Shown: one piece after another, positions 18,943 through 25,774 of the stretch | Numbering within the stretch: the stretch's first letter is position 1 | Layout: the number at the start of each line of letters is the position of its first letter | Source: Arthrobacter sp. P2b | Lineage (GTDB): Bacteria > Actinomycetota > Actinomycetes > Actinomycetales > Micrococcaceae | Length of the DNA: 64,000 nucleotides | Reading direction: 5' to 3' | Assembly: GCF_900168295.1 (NCBI RefSeq) | Contig: NZ_FVZL01000003.1 | Span: 248,001 to 312,000 of the forward strand | Made by a program: the position numbers and the translations under genes | Notes under the pieces: model-generated | The model's input: the letters and a program-made list of their open reading frames with translations, nothing else | Databases searched by the model: none | What the model was told of the DNA's origin: nothing

Positions 18943-19083
18943 CTAATCGCGCGACTGATGTGCATCTGCAGATACCCCGCGGCCTGAGCGCGTGCAATGT
19001 GCTTGAAGACGTTTGCCCGCGTTGGCAACGGCGGCCGTCAGATACTGCAAAGGCTGGGACGGCACACCCGGAACGGAAATCAT
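18943..19083 (-). pseudogene. Deleted remnant of module gene B (copy 2)
   Basis: Directly after the stop of gene A copy 2, an ATG opens a 46-codon frame whose first 14 residues (MISVPGVPSQPLQY) match the start of intact gene B (VSVVPSQPSRPLQY). The frame then jumps; in another frame the sequence FKHIARAQAAGYLQM matches B's VSKHTGLAEARGYLRK. The central helix region is missing, so this is an internally deleted, frameshifted copy. The order A then B is the same as in the intact module. Confidence 0.65.
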
Positions 19084-19085
19084 TC

Positions 19086-19382
19086 CTACTCCTTCCCGGG
19101 CCGCGTCAGCCGCCACCCCTGCGTGGAGGCCCTGCCGTCGCCCAGATAGCGCTCCACGTACCCGGCATCCTCAAGCTCCTTAATGCTGGCGAGCATTGCC
19201 GGGTTGCTCCTGTCGCGCCTCAACGAGGCGTTCAGCGTCTGCCAATCGGTGGTGGCGAGGCGCCCAGGGCCCATGGCGCAAGCAATGGCCGATGCCACCA
19301 ACCACGTCCCGCCGCTCACTGCCTTGTCTGCGATGACTGCCTTAAGCCAGTCATCCCTGTATGTGTTCATCGCCAGATTCAC
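19086..19382 (-). CDS. Element-borne wHTH-like protein (module gene A, copy 2, divergent)
   Basis: Keeps the A-family core: DDWLKAVIADKAVSGG, then LATTDWQTLNASLRRDRSNP, ASIKELEDAGYVER and the end motif GWRLTRPGKE. I chose the GTG at 19382 (GGAGG 4 bases upstream), giving 98 residues. The frame is open back to 19556, but that extension has no similarity to the N-termini of copies 1 and 3, and an SD/ATG pair matching their leaders (near 19522) lies in another frame, so the N-terminus may have been lost by frameshift. It is the most divergent of the three copies. Whether it is still expressed is uncertain. Confidence 0.6.
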   Translation of the reverse strand: MNLAMNTYRDDWLKAVIADKAVSGGTWLVASAIACAMGPGRLATTDWQTLNASLRRDRSNPAMLASIKELEDAGYVERYLGDGRASTQGWRLTRPGKE

Positions 19383-19699
19383 AGTGCCTCCGCGCCGGCA
19401 ATGCCGCAGAGCAGCGGCTGCGTGATGGGCCCGCTTTCCTGGCGGGAATTGATGTGGTTCGATGCCATCCGGGGCGACTCGGGCTCTGGACGCAACTTGT
19501 GCGTTGGAATGAATGAATGCATGGATCTCCTTCATTTTGGTTGCCCTAAAGGGCATGGGGTGGGATGAACTGGACGGTCAACTTCCGCCTAGCGGTTGCA
19601 TGGACTATCGGGAAGTTGAGTTACCGGAAGCCTTCGGGACTTGCCCTCGGTGAAATCGGCTAGGGAGCAGCTTCTTGCTCGCCGCCGCGGGCGGGTCCA
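19383..19699. other. Spacer between module copies 2 and 3
   Basis: Holds the decayed N-terminal region of gene A copy 2 and the decayed 3' end of gene B copy 3. No other gene is supported. Confidence 0.4.
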
Positions 19700-19936
19700 G
19701 CTCATGACATGGTCGCGCCGGTAACGGCATCGCGAACCAAACTTGGAAACGATGTTGGGACAACCGGAGAGCCTCGCGCGCTTTCGGACAAAGGAACATG
19801 CCGTTCCAGCGTCCTTGTGAGCAAAGGTGGCAATCGCCAAGCCCAGCAACGCGCCCTGACTCCGGACGGCAACTGGGACTTCCGAATTGCTACCCCCAGT
19901 AAAGGACGCGATGCCCTGGCTCCGGTTTACGCTTAC
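19700..19936 (-). pseudogene. Decayed module gene B (copy 3), start codon lost
   Basis: In the intact module the A stop and B start overlap as GTGA; here the equivalent position reads GTAA, so B's start codon is mutated to GTA while the A stop remains (TAA). Downstream sequence is still clearly related to gene B: LGLAIATFAHKDAGTA against CWAIATFANNKTGLAY, and NIVSKFGSR against ATVSKHTGL, but in shifted frames. The 3' half is not recognisable. This is a dead copy produced by duplication of the A-B pair. Confidence 0.65.
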
Positions 19937-20328
19937 AGCTCGTCCTCCGGAATCAGGAGCGTCCAGCCATAGACAAACAGATCGTCGGCATCGCGCTCCA
20001 CGTATCCCTCCAACGCGATTTCTGACATGGTCTCGAACACGGCGAGATCCCTCCTATTGCGCCCGAGAGCGGCGTTGATCCGCTGCCAGTCCGTGAAGGC
20101 CACTCGGCCGATGCCGGCGGAATGCGCCATGACAGTTGCCACCGCAAGCGCTTCCAGCGGCAAACTGCCGTCGCTGGCGATGCTGTGGAGCCAGCGGACC
20201 AAGAACAGGTTCATCGAGTTGATCGCTGCGAACGCTGGGCTGTGGGCGATCTCTTCCGCAATCGGGGATTCGCCCGTCTGCTTCACAGCATGGACTGGAG
20301 CCGACGAAGGGGCGGTCGGGTGGGTCAT
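19933..20328 (-). CDS. Element-borne wHTH-like protein (module gene A, copy 3)
   Basis: A 131-residue protein, the same length as copy 1. The ATG at 20328 has GGAG 9 bases upstream; longer starts back to 20532 lack support. The conserved core reads VRWLHSIASDGSLPLEALAV, then AFTDWQRINAALGRNRRDL, FETMSEIALEGYVER and YGWTLLIPEDEL. It is closest to copy 1, including upstream DNA (ACAAAGGCAGGA at 20360-20371). Its partner gene B is dead. The repeated retention of A while B decays twice suggests A is useful alone, or that the duplications are recent and drifting. Confidence 0.7.
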   Translation of the reverse strand: MTHPTAPSSAPVHAVKQTGESPIAEEIAHSPAFAAINSMNLFLVRWLHSIASDGSLPLEALAVATVMAHSAGIGRVAFTDWQRINAALGRNRRDLAVFETMSEIALEGYVERDADDLFVYGWTLLIPEDEL

Positions 20329-20580
20329 TGAATATCTCCAGAATTGGTAAAAGAGCACAACAAAGGCAGGAAAGTGCTTAATGGGTATGTTGAAAAGATG
20401 ACTGAGCGGGTGCGCTGCTGCCTTGAAGTGGGGCATTGGGTTGCAAACAGGCTCGCTGTAATGAGCCGTTGGACGGCCCCATAGGTCGCTATTCAGTCGA
20501 GTAGTAGAGCGTGGTGTCGGTGCTGTAGCCAATACCGACGTCCGGCCAGTGCTGGTCCGGCTGGGCGGAACGCAGTCTCC

Positions 20581-20808
20581 TTAGCGGGTCATTTCCTGCT
20601 GCCGCATCCAATCCTCGACATCGGACAGCCGGTAGACAATCTTGGATCCGACGCGCAGTCGCTTGGGGCCGTCGACCAGGTGGGTGGCAAGGAATTTCTC
20701 GCTAACTCCCATGAAGGCTGCGGTAGTGCGGCGGTTCATGTACAAAGAGTTGGAAATTTGTTGGGCCTGCTCAACAGTGGCGCTGGTGCACACAGGGGTA
20801 GCGGACAA
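20581..20808 (-). CDS. AlpA/excisionase-like helix-turn-helix protein
   Basis: A 75-residue DNA-binding protein. The TTG at 20808 has GGAGG 4 bases upstream; the frame is open back to another TTG at 20877. Residues about 28-70 form a MerR-type HTH_17 domain: NRRTTAAFMGVSEKFLATH, then RLRVGSKIVYRLSDVEDWM, the classic pattern of excisionases and AlpA regulators. It is divergently arranged to the integrase, 256 bp away, which is the usual place for an Xis/recombination directionality factor. Excisionase function is inferred from domain and context. Confidence 0.8.
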   Translation of the reverse strand: MSATPVCTSATVEQAQQISNSLYMNRRTTAAFMGVSEKFLATHLVDGPKRLRVGSKIVYRLSDVEDWMRQQEMTR

Positions 20809-21064
20809 AGGACCTCCAGGTCGTAAGGGTGCAGGTTGGCAAAACTGAAAGCCGCTCGAATTGCGTATCGCAACCAATCAGGGCGCGAACGCATATATGA
20901 AGGGTCGATGAGGGGACGAGGCCTCCGGAATACGCCTTGCGGGCGGGCTTCCGGTGGCTTAGGGATTCTCCGGGGGTCTTGGAGAAGGCCCGATACCACC
21001 ATTGTGTGCGGTGCACCGTGAAATGGGCCTCGCGAACATACGACTGACAGGCTAGTCTTGCGGC

Positions 21065-22207
21065 ATGGCGATCAGGAAGCTTTCGAACGGGAAGTACGAG
21101 CACGACTACCGCGTCGACGGCAAGCGCCGGTATAAGCGCTTCAGGACAAAGGCTGAAGCACAAGCCCATGAGCTGCAGATCAATACGGCAAAGGCAGGCG
21201 GCACCCTCATCGATACCCGCAAGGGCGGCAAGATCAGGTTTCACGATCTGTACGAAGAGTGGATAGCCCGTATTGAAAAAGTGGGCGCGCGGGGTGCCCG
21301 TCCTTCGTCGCCCGTCACGGTTGCGGGGTACCGGCGAATCTACGAATCACACATGAGGTCGCACTTGGAGTACCGCGCTCTTGCCACGATCACACTGACG
21401 GTCATCAACGACTGGCTCGAAACGTTTGCCACGGACGATGCGCGGCAACGGTCGTACCGGCAGTTGGGGCGCATGCTCGAGTATGCAGTTGGAAGGGGGT
21501 ATCTACCCACAAACCCAGCCCGCAACGCAATCATCAATCACGTCCCCGATCCTGAACCGACCCGGGATCCCGCAGCGTTGACAGTGGCGCAACTCCATGC
21601 GCTCGCCGACGAGGCTGCGAAGGGCGGGCGGTACGCCCAGGCATCACATGACGTTTACAGGCTTCTGATCCTCTTCGCTGGCACAACTGGCCTCCGGTGG
21701 TCAGAAATCGCGGGCCTTCTGCCCGACGCCCTGTCATTCGGTGATCGGCCCCAAGTCATCGTTCGGTCAACGTTGGTACCGGTTGATGGGCGTCTTCATT
21801 TTCAAGAGACGACCAAATCCCGCAAGCCTCGCACCGTTCCGATCCCCAGGTCGGTAGCAGTGCTGCTCGAAGAGTACCTGGAACGATATCACTCGGGAGG
21901 CTATGTGTTCGCGTCACCAACAGGAGCCGCCCTGCGTTCGTCAAATTTCACTCGCCGCGTCTTCCAGCCTGCCGTAGAGATATGTCAAAAAGCCGATCCG
22001 ACATTTCCCAGCATGGTCTTCCATGACCTGCGGAGGACGGCTGTCACGCTGGCGATAAGTACCGGCGCACACGTGAAAGTGGTCCAGCAGATCGCTGGTC
22101 ACAGCTCGGCGGTGACTACGCTTGATGTCTATGCCCAGCTGTTCGCAGATGACGCCCACGAGTCTGCAAGGGCTGTTGACGCGCTATTACATCCTGCCGG
22201 GGGGTAG
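21065..22207 (+). CDS. int: Tyrosine recombinase/integrase
   Basis: A 380-residue phage-type integrase that catalyses site-specific integration and excision. It has an N-terminal arm-binding domain (residues 1-50, Lys/Arg-rich, AP2-like), a SAM-like core-binding domain about 60-160, and a catalytic domain about 170-375. The catalytic set is present: R211 (GLRWSEI), H320 and R323 (HDLRR), H346 (GH) and Y356 (DVYAQ). The protein is full length and intact, so the element may be mobile. Its 3' end lies about 95 bp from a partial tRNA sequence, the expected attachment site. The ATG at 21065 starts directly at the arm domain. Confidence 0.95.
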   Translation: MAIRKLSNGKYEHDYRVDGKRRYKRFRTKAEAQAHELQINTAKAGGTLIDTRKGGKIRFHDLYEEWIARIEKVGARGARPSSPVTVAGYRRIYESHMRSHLEYRALATITLTVINDWLETFATDDARQRSYRQLGRMLEYAVGRGYLPTNPARNAIINHVPDPEPTRDPAALTVAQLHALADEAAKGGRYAQASHDVYRLLILFAGTTGLRWSEIAGLLPDALSFGDRPQVIVRSTLVPVDGRLHFQETTKSRKPRTVPIPRSVAVLLEEYLERYHSGGYVFASPTGAALRSSNFTRRVFQPAVEICQKADPTFPSMVFHDLRRTAVTLAISTGAHVKVVQQIAGHSSAVTTLDVYAQLFADDAHESARAVDALLHPAGG

Positions 22208-22302
22208 CCCTTTGGCGTCGCCTGTTGGCAAGGCGCCCACGCGTGTGGCTGCTAAATGGCTGTTAAGTGACAAAAATTCGTTGTTGCTACGCGCCACTAC
22301 TG
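22208..22302. other. Gap between integrase and tRNA fragment
   Basis: About 95 bp with no gene; the sequence upstream of the tRNA fragment does not match the missing 5' part of a tRNA, confirming the truncation. Confidence 0.5.
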
Positions 22303-22349
22303 CACGACTCATAATCGTGAGGTCGGGAGATCGAGCCTCCCCACCGCTA
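22303..22349 (+). other. tRNA 3'-end fragment (anticodon CAT), att site
   Basis: The sequence folds as the 3' two-thirds of a tRNA: anticodon stem CACGA/TCGTG with loop CTCATAA (anticodon CAT), a 5-base variable loop, T stem GGGAG/CTCCC with a 7-base loop ATCGAGC, then the 3' acceptor strand CACCGCT and discriminator A. The 5' acceptor strand (AGCGGTG) and D arm are missing upstream, where unrelated sequence occurs. It is therefore a partial copy of a tRNA-Met or tRNA-Ile2 (CAU) gene, left by integration. CCA is not encoded. Confidence 0.8.
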
Positions 22350-22355
22350 CAGGCT

Positions 22356-22391
22356 AAACCCCTGGAATCCCCGTGATTCCAGGGGTTTTCC
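22356..22391 (+). terminator. Rho-independent terminator of the tRNA locus
   Basis: Stem AAACCCCTGGAATC (22356-22369), loop CCCGT, stem GATTCCAGGGGTTT (22375-22388), then TTTTC. It sits 7 bases after the tRNA discriminator base and is probably the tRNA gene's native terminator retained at the core-chromosome side. Confidence 0.85.
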
Positions 22392-22646
22392 TGTTTAATT
22401 CCCTCATAGGTTGCCCCCGGTGCAGGTCCCGGGGGCGGCGTGTCGCCGATTGGCTTCCTGCCCGGCGGCCAAGGTAACGTTTAGGTCACCGGCTGGCGCA
22501 CACGCCTCCCAAAGAGCGTCCTTGATGCTTGCGTGTGGTAAGCCCCCAGGTGGCAGCGCCCTTGCGTTCCGCAGCCGCACCCAACTCCGGGCAGGATCCC
22601 CCTGGGACTGCCCGTTCCGCACTCCCATGAAGAGGCTTTGTTTTCC
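22392..22646. other. Upstream region of the lipoprotein gene
   Basis: About 255 bp of core-type sequence after the tRNA terminator, without a gene. It should hold the lipoprotein promoter; I see no confident -10/-35 pair or riboswitch. Confidence 0.4.
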
Positions 22647-23594
22647 ATGCGCAGAAACAATCTGCTGGCCGTCGGCATGCTCTCGGTCCTGCTCGCCACG
22701 TCGGCGTGCAGCGGCGTAAGCAGCGACGCAAACTCATCCGCACAGTCCTCGGCGAACGCCGGTATTGAAGCCAGCTCCAGCACCGTCCACGACAAGTCGT
22801 CCGCAGAGGTGGGGGCCTCCCAGCGCGCTGCCGCCGAAAAGGCCGCTGCTGCCAAGAAGGCCGAGGAAGCTGCCGTAGCCGAGAAGGCCCAGGCAGCAGC
22901 CGAAGCCGAGAAGGCCGCCAAGGCCGCAGCCGAAAAAGCAGAGGCCGAGAAGGTTCAGGCGGCTGCAGCGGCAACCGCCCAGAAGGCAGCTGAAAAGCTG
23001 CAGGCCGTGCGCTCGGTGCCCTCGGCTGTCCCGGCACCGGCAGCCCCTGCCGCGGCCCCCGCGCCTGTCCTGCCGGCGTCGTCCTCCGAACGGATCGTCA
23101 CCACCGCCTACACCACGGCGTACACCTGGTACGACAACACCCCGGCAGGCTCGTCCGCCATCAGCCACCCGGTCCTGCACAAGACCGCCGGAGGCACCGG
23201 CACCTACGAAGACCCCATCACCATTGCCGTGGGCCACTCGCTCGCCACCGGCGAGGACGTCCTCGACTTCCCGGCCGGCACGCGGATCTACCTTCCGGAC
23301 GTCCGCCGCTACTTCATCGTCGAAGACACCTGCGGTGACGGCAACGATCCCCAGGGCGGCCCGTGCCACCAGGGCGTCAACGTCCATGGCACCAACTCCA
23401 CCATCTGGATCGACATGTGGATCGGCGGCCAGAGCATGAGCGCCGACGGCGCCAACGCCTGCGCCAGCAAGGTGACCAACGTCAACACCGCCGTCTTCAA
23501 CCCGGCCAGCAACTACGTTGTGGCACCGGGGGCAGGAGTCATCCACGACGGCAAGTGCGATGCCGGCTACGGCAACACGCTCGTACAGCAGTAA
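22647..23594 (+). CDS. Secreted lipoprotein with Ala/Lys/Glu coiled coil and C-terminal extracellular domain
   Basis: A 315-residue exported protein. The signal peptide ends in a lipobox-like LLATSAC, so the Cys is probably lipid-modified. A Ser-rich linker is followed by a TolA-like Ala/Lys/Glu helix (about 60-120), a Pro/Ala hinge (about 120-145), and a globular C-terminal domain of about 165 residues starting at TAYTTAYTWYDN, with DTCGDGNDPQGGPC and several Cys that may pair. The domain resembles small cell-wall or beta-barrel modules, but I cannot name it. The ATG at 22647 is preferred over a TTG 9 bases upstream because of SD spacing (GAGG). First core-chromosome gene after the att site; strong terminators follow. 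Confidence 0.75.
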   Translation: MRRNNLLAVGMLSVLLATSACSGVSSDANSSAQSSANAGIEASSSTVHDKSSAEVGASQRAAAEKAAAAKKAEEAAVAEKAQAAAEAEKAAKAAAEKAEAEKVQAAAAATAQKAAEKLQAVRSVPSAVPAPAAPAAAPAPVLPASSSERIVTTAYTTAYTWYDNTPAGSSAISHPVLHKTAGGTGTYEDPITIAVGHSLATGEDVLDFPAGTRIYLPDVRRYFIVEDTCGDGNDPQGGPCHQGVNVHGTNSTIWIDMWIGGQSMSADGANACASKVTNVNTAVFNPASNYVVAPGAGVIHDGKCDAGYGNTLVQQ

Positions 23595-23606
23595 CCAAAC
23601 GGACAT

Positions 23607-23668
23607 GGCCACCAGCGTCAACTGGTGGCCCTGCGGGGGCCGGCGATATTCGCCGGCCCCCGCTTTTT
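23607..23668 (+). terminator. Tandem hairpin terminator
   Basis: First hairpin GGCCACCAG/CTGGTGGCC (23607-23630, loop CGTCAA). Second hairpin with a perfect 14-bp stem starting GCGGGGGCCGGCGA (23633-23646), loop TAT, closing arm 23650-23663, followed by TTTTT. It terminates the lipoprotein transcript before the insertase gene. Confidence 0.85.
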
Positions 23669-23732
23669 CGTTGCGTGACAAGTTCCCCGTTTCGCCGTAG
23701 CTTTGCGGCATCAGACATTGGGGGACCGCCGC

Positions 23733-24548
23733 ATGGACGTTCTTGACGAAATCATGGCTCCGTTCCAGTGGCTTGTGTCCGTCATTATGGTCGGAATCCA
23801 CGACGGGCTGAGCGCTGCCGGCATGCCGGCAGCCAGCGGCTGGACCTGGACGCTGTCCATCATCGGGCTGGTGCTGCTGATCCGCGCGGCGCTGATTCCC
23901 GTGTTCCTGAAGCAGCTCGATGCCCAGCGCCGGATGCGGCTCCTGCAGCCGGACCTGAAGAAGCTCCAGGAAAAATACCAGGGCAAAACGGACCCGCTGT
24001 CCCGCCAGGCAATGGCGCAGGAGCAGATGGCGCTGTACCGGGAGCACGGGACCAACCCGTTTTCGGCCTGCCTTCCCGTGCTGGTCCAGGTCCCGTTCTT
24101 CCTGGGACTGTTCCAGGTCCTCTCCGGCATCAGTACACGGGCGCGGCAGGGGGAGGGGATCGGGGCGATGAGCGCCGGCCACGTGGTGCAGTTTGACCAA
24201 TCCAGCATCTTCGGGGCGTCCCTGACCGCGTCGGTGCTTCATGGCGGTGCCGGTGACCCGGCCGCCGTTGCGCTGCTGACCGTCCTGATGATCCTGGTGA
24301 TGGTCGCTGCGCAGTTTTTGACGCAACGAAGGATCATGGCCCGGACGGCGGTCCCGGGGGCTCCTGAAAGCCCCCTTGTGAAGCAGCAAAAGATGCTGCT
24401 TTACGCGCTGCCCGTCGTCTTCGCTGTGGGCGGCGTCCTGTTTCCCATCGGTGTCCTGGTCTACTGGACGGTCACCAATCTCTGGACCATGGTGCAGCAG
24501 TTCCTCGTCAGTGACCGGCAGGCGGGGCAGAATGGGGCGCATGGCTGA
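23733..24548 (+). CDS. YidC/Oxa1-family membrane protein insertase
   Basis: A 271-residue inner-membrane insertase that helps integrate membrane proteins, alone or with SecYEG. The ATG at 23733 has GGGGGA 7 bases upstream; a TTG 30 bases earlier lacks an SD. The order is typical of Gram-positive YidC: first hydrophobic helix near 10-30, then TLSIIGLVLLIRAALIPVF, the cytoplasmic helical hairpin (LKKLQEKYQGKTDPLSRQAM), the NPFSACLPVLVQVPFFLGLF helix, and two C-terminal helices (near 185-205 and 228-255). It lacks the lipobox seen in some YidC2 proteins. The main yidC normally sits in the rpmH-rnpA cluster; this lies elsewhere, so it is probably a second paralogue. It overlaps the next gene by 8 bases. 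Confidence 0.88.
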   Translation: MDVLDEIMAPFQWLVSVIMVGIHDGLSAAGMPAASGWTWTLSIIGLVLLIRAALIPVFLKQLDAQRRMRLLQPDLKKLQEKYQGKTDPLSRQAMAQEQMALYREHGTNPFSACLPVLVQVPFFLGLFQVLSGISTRARQGEGIGAMSAGHVVQFDQSSIFGASLTASVLHGGAGDPAAVALLTVLMILVMVAAQFLTQRRIMARTAVPGAPESPLVKQQKMLLYALPVVFAVGGVLFPIGVLVYWTVTNLWTMVQQFLVSDRQAGQNGAHG

Positions 24549-25098
24549 GCTCATCTACACCGGCATCGCCTCCCTGGACGGCTACGTCGCAGACAGCAGC
24601 GGCAACTTCGACTGGAGCGCCCCGGATGAGGAAGTGCACGCCTTCGTCAACGATCTGGAACGCGAGATCACCACGTACCTGCTGGGGCGGCGCATGTACG
24701 AGGTCATGGCCGTCTGGGAAACCCTTGGCGGCAGCGACGATCCGCCCGTGATCCAGGACTACGCCCGCATCTGGCGCCACGCGGACAAGATTATCTACTC
24801 GGAAACTTTGGACGCGCCGCCGGCTCCGAGGACGCGGGTCGAGCGCTCCTTCGATGCCGGTGCCGTCCGGAACCTGAAGGAGAAGACGGAAGGCAGCATC
24901 GGCATCGGCGGGTCCACCCTGGCCGCCGCCGCGCTCCGGGCCGGGCTGGTGGATGAGTGCCGGATCTTCCTCAACCCGGTATCGGTGGGCGGGGGCCTGC
25001 GGTTCCTGCCCGACGGCCTGAACCTCCGGCTGGAACTCATGGATGAGCGCACGTTCCGGAACGGCGTGGTCTACCTGCGCTACCGCTGCCTGGCTTGA
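24541..25098 (+). CDS. Dihydrofolate reductase-family protein (RibD C-terminal-like)
   Basis: A 185-residue member of the RibD_C/YyaP group, distinct from the true FolA at 43 kb. It starts with ELIYTGIASLDGYVAD, the strand-turn typical of this group, followed by LGRRMYEVM (NADPH-fold) and GSIGIGGSTLAAAALRAGLV, then DECRIFLNPVSVGGG, the cofactor and active-site loops. These proteins are NADPH-dependent reductases of unknown substrate. The ATG overlaps the insertase stop by 8 bases, so the two are translationally coupled. Confidence 0.85.
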   Translation: MAELIYTGIASLDGYVADSSGNFDWSAPDEEVHAFVNDLEREITTYLLGRRMYEVMAVWETLGGSDDPPVIQDYARIWRHADKIIYSETLDAPPAPRTRVERSFDAGAVRNLKEKTEGSIGIGGSTLAAAALRAGLVDECRIFLNPVSVGGGLRFLPDGLNLRLELMDERTFRNGVVYLRYRCLA

Positions 25099-25114
25099 GG
25101 GGCAGAATGGGTCC

Positions 25115-25774
25115 ATGACCCGAATCGCAATCATCGGCGGCCACGGCAAAGTGGCCCTCCACCTGTCCACCCTCCTCGCGGAGGAAGGCCACAGCGTCAC
25201 CTCGTTCATCCGCAACCCGGACCATGCGTCCGATGTCGCGGAATCCGGTGCATCGCCGTCGGTCCTTGACATTGAAAACGCCACGACGGCGGACATCGCG
25301 GCCGCGCTGCAGGGCCACGACGCCGTGGTGTGGTCTGCCGGTGCCGGCGGCGGCAACCCTTCGCGGACCTATGCCGTGGACAGGGACGCGGCCATCCGGT
25401 CGATGGACGCCGCAGCGCAGGCCGGCGTGAACCGCTACGTGATGGTGTCCTACCTCGGGGCGCGCAAGGACCATGGGGTGCCGGAGGACAACGGCTTTTT
25501 TGCTTACGCCGAGGCGAAAGCCGCGGCTGATGAGTACCTGCGCGCGACGGACCTCGCGTGGACAATCCTGGGGCCGGGCACCCTGACCGATAAACCCGGC
25601 ACGGGCATGATCAAGGTCAACCCCTCTGCGGGGGAGGACGGACGGGGAACGTCGCGCAGCAACACGGCCATCGTGGCCGCAGCCGTGCTGGACCTGCCGG
25701 AGACGGCGGGCCGGACGATCGAGTTCTGCGACGGCTCGCTGCCGGTTGCTGCCGCCCTGGAGTCGCTTAACTGA
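25115..25774 (+). CDS. NAD(P)-binding SDR-like oxidoreductase
   Basis: A 219-residue atypical short-chain dehydrogenase of the NmrA/YwnB type. It has an N-terminal Rossmann motif IIGGHGKVA (GxxGxxA variant), the second strand SVTSFIRNPDH with the Arg that favours NADPH, and YVMVSYLGA followed by YAEAKAAADEYL, whose Tyr-x3-Lys fits the catalytic pair. The frame extends upstream to 25043 but the ATG at 25115 follows the previous stop directly and starts at the first beta strand. Substrate unknown. Its 3' end overlaps the convergent ROK gene by 8 bases. Confidence 0.85.
   Translation: MTRIAIIGGHGKVALHLSTLLAEEGHSVTSFIRNPDHASDVAESGASPSVLDIENATTADIAAALQGHDAVVWSAGAGGGNPSRTYAVDRDAAIRSMDAAAQAGVNRYVMVSYLGARKDHGVPEDNGFFAYAEAKAAADEYLRATDLAWTILGPGTLTDKPGTGMIKVNPSAGEDGRGTSRSNTAIVAAAVLDLPETAGRTIEFCDGSLPVAAALESLN

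Larger units (their letters stand above)
17474..22349. mobile_element. Right-hand end of an integrated element (left boundary unknown)
   Basis: Integrase, excisionase-like protein, duplicated DNA-binding genes, an iteron-like array and a truncated tRNA copy at the boundary together mark an element integrated in a tRNA gene. The right boundary lies in the tRNA fragment at 22303-22349. The matching intact tRNA copy is not found elsewhere in the window, so the left boundary is probably outside it, and the toxin genes at 1-12060 may belong to the same element. The left coordinate given is only where mobile-type features begin. Confidence 0.6.

Noticed and set aside
18575..18997. 140-codon minus-strand frame between module copies
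   Set aside because: Runs through the duplicated leader region and has no similarity to the module proteins or to any domain I know.
22277..22349. Complete tRNA-Met gene at the integrase end
   Set aside because: The 5' acceptor strand and D arm do not form: upstream sequence does not pair with CACCGCT, so only a 3' fragment is present.
22734..24554. Minus-strand open frame of 606 codons
   Set aside because: Antisense to the lipoprotein and insertase genes; Gly/His/Arg-rich composition without any recognisable domain.
25206..25565. Arg/Pro-rich minus-strand frame over the SDR gene
   Set aside because: Composition typical of an antisense shadow in GC-rich DNA; the plus-strand SDR has a Rossmann motif.
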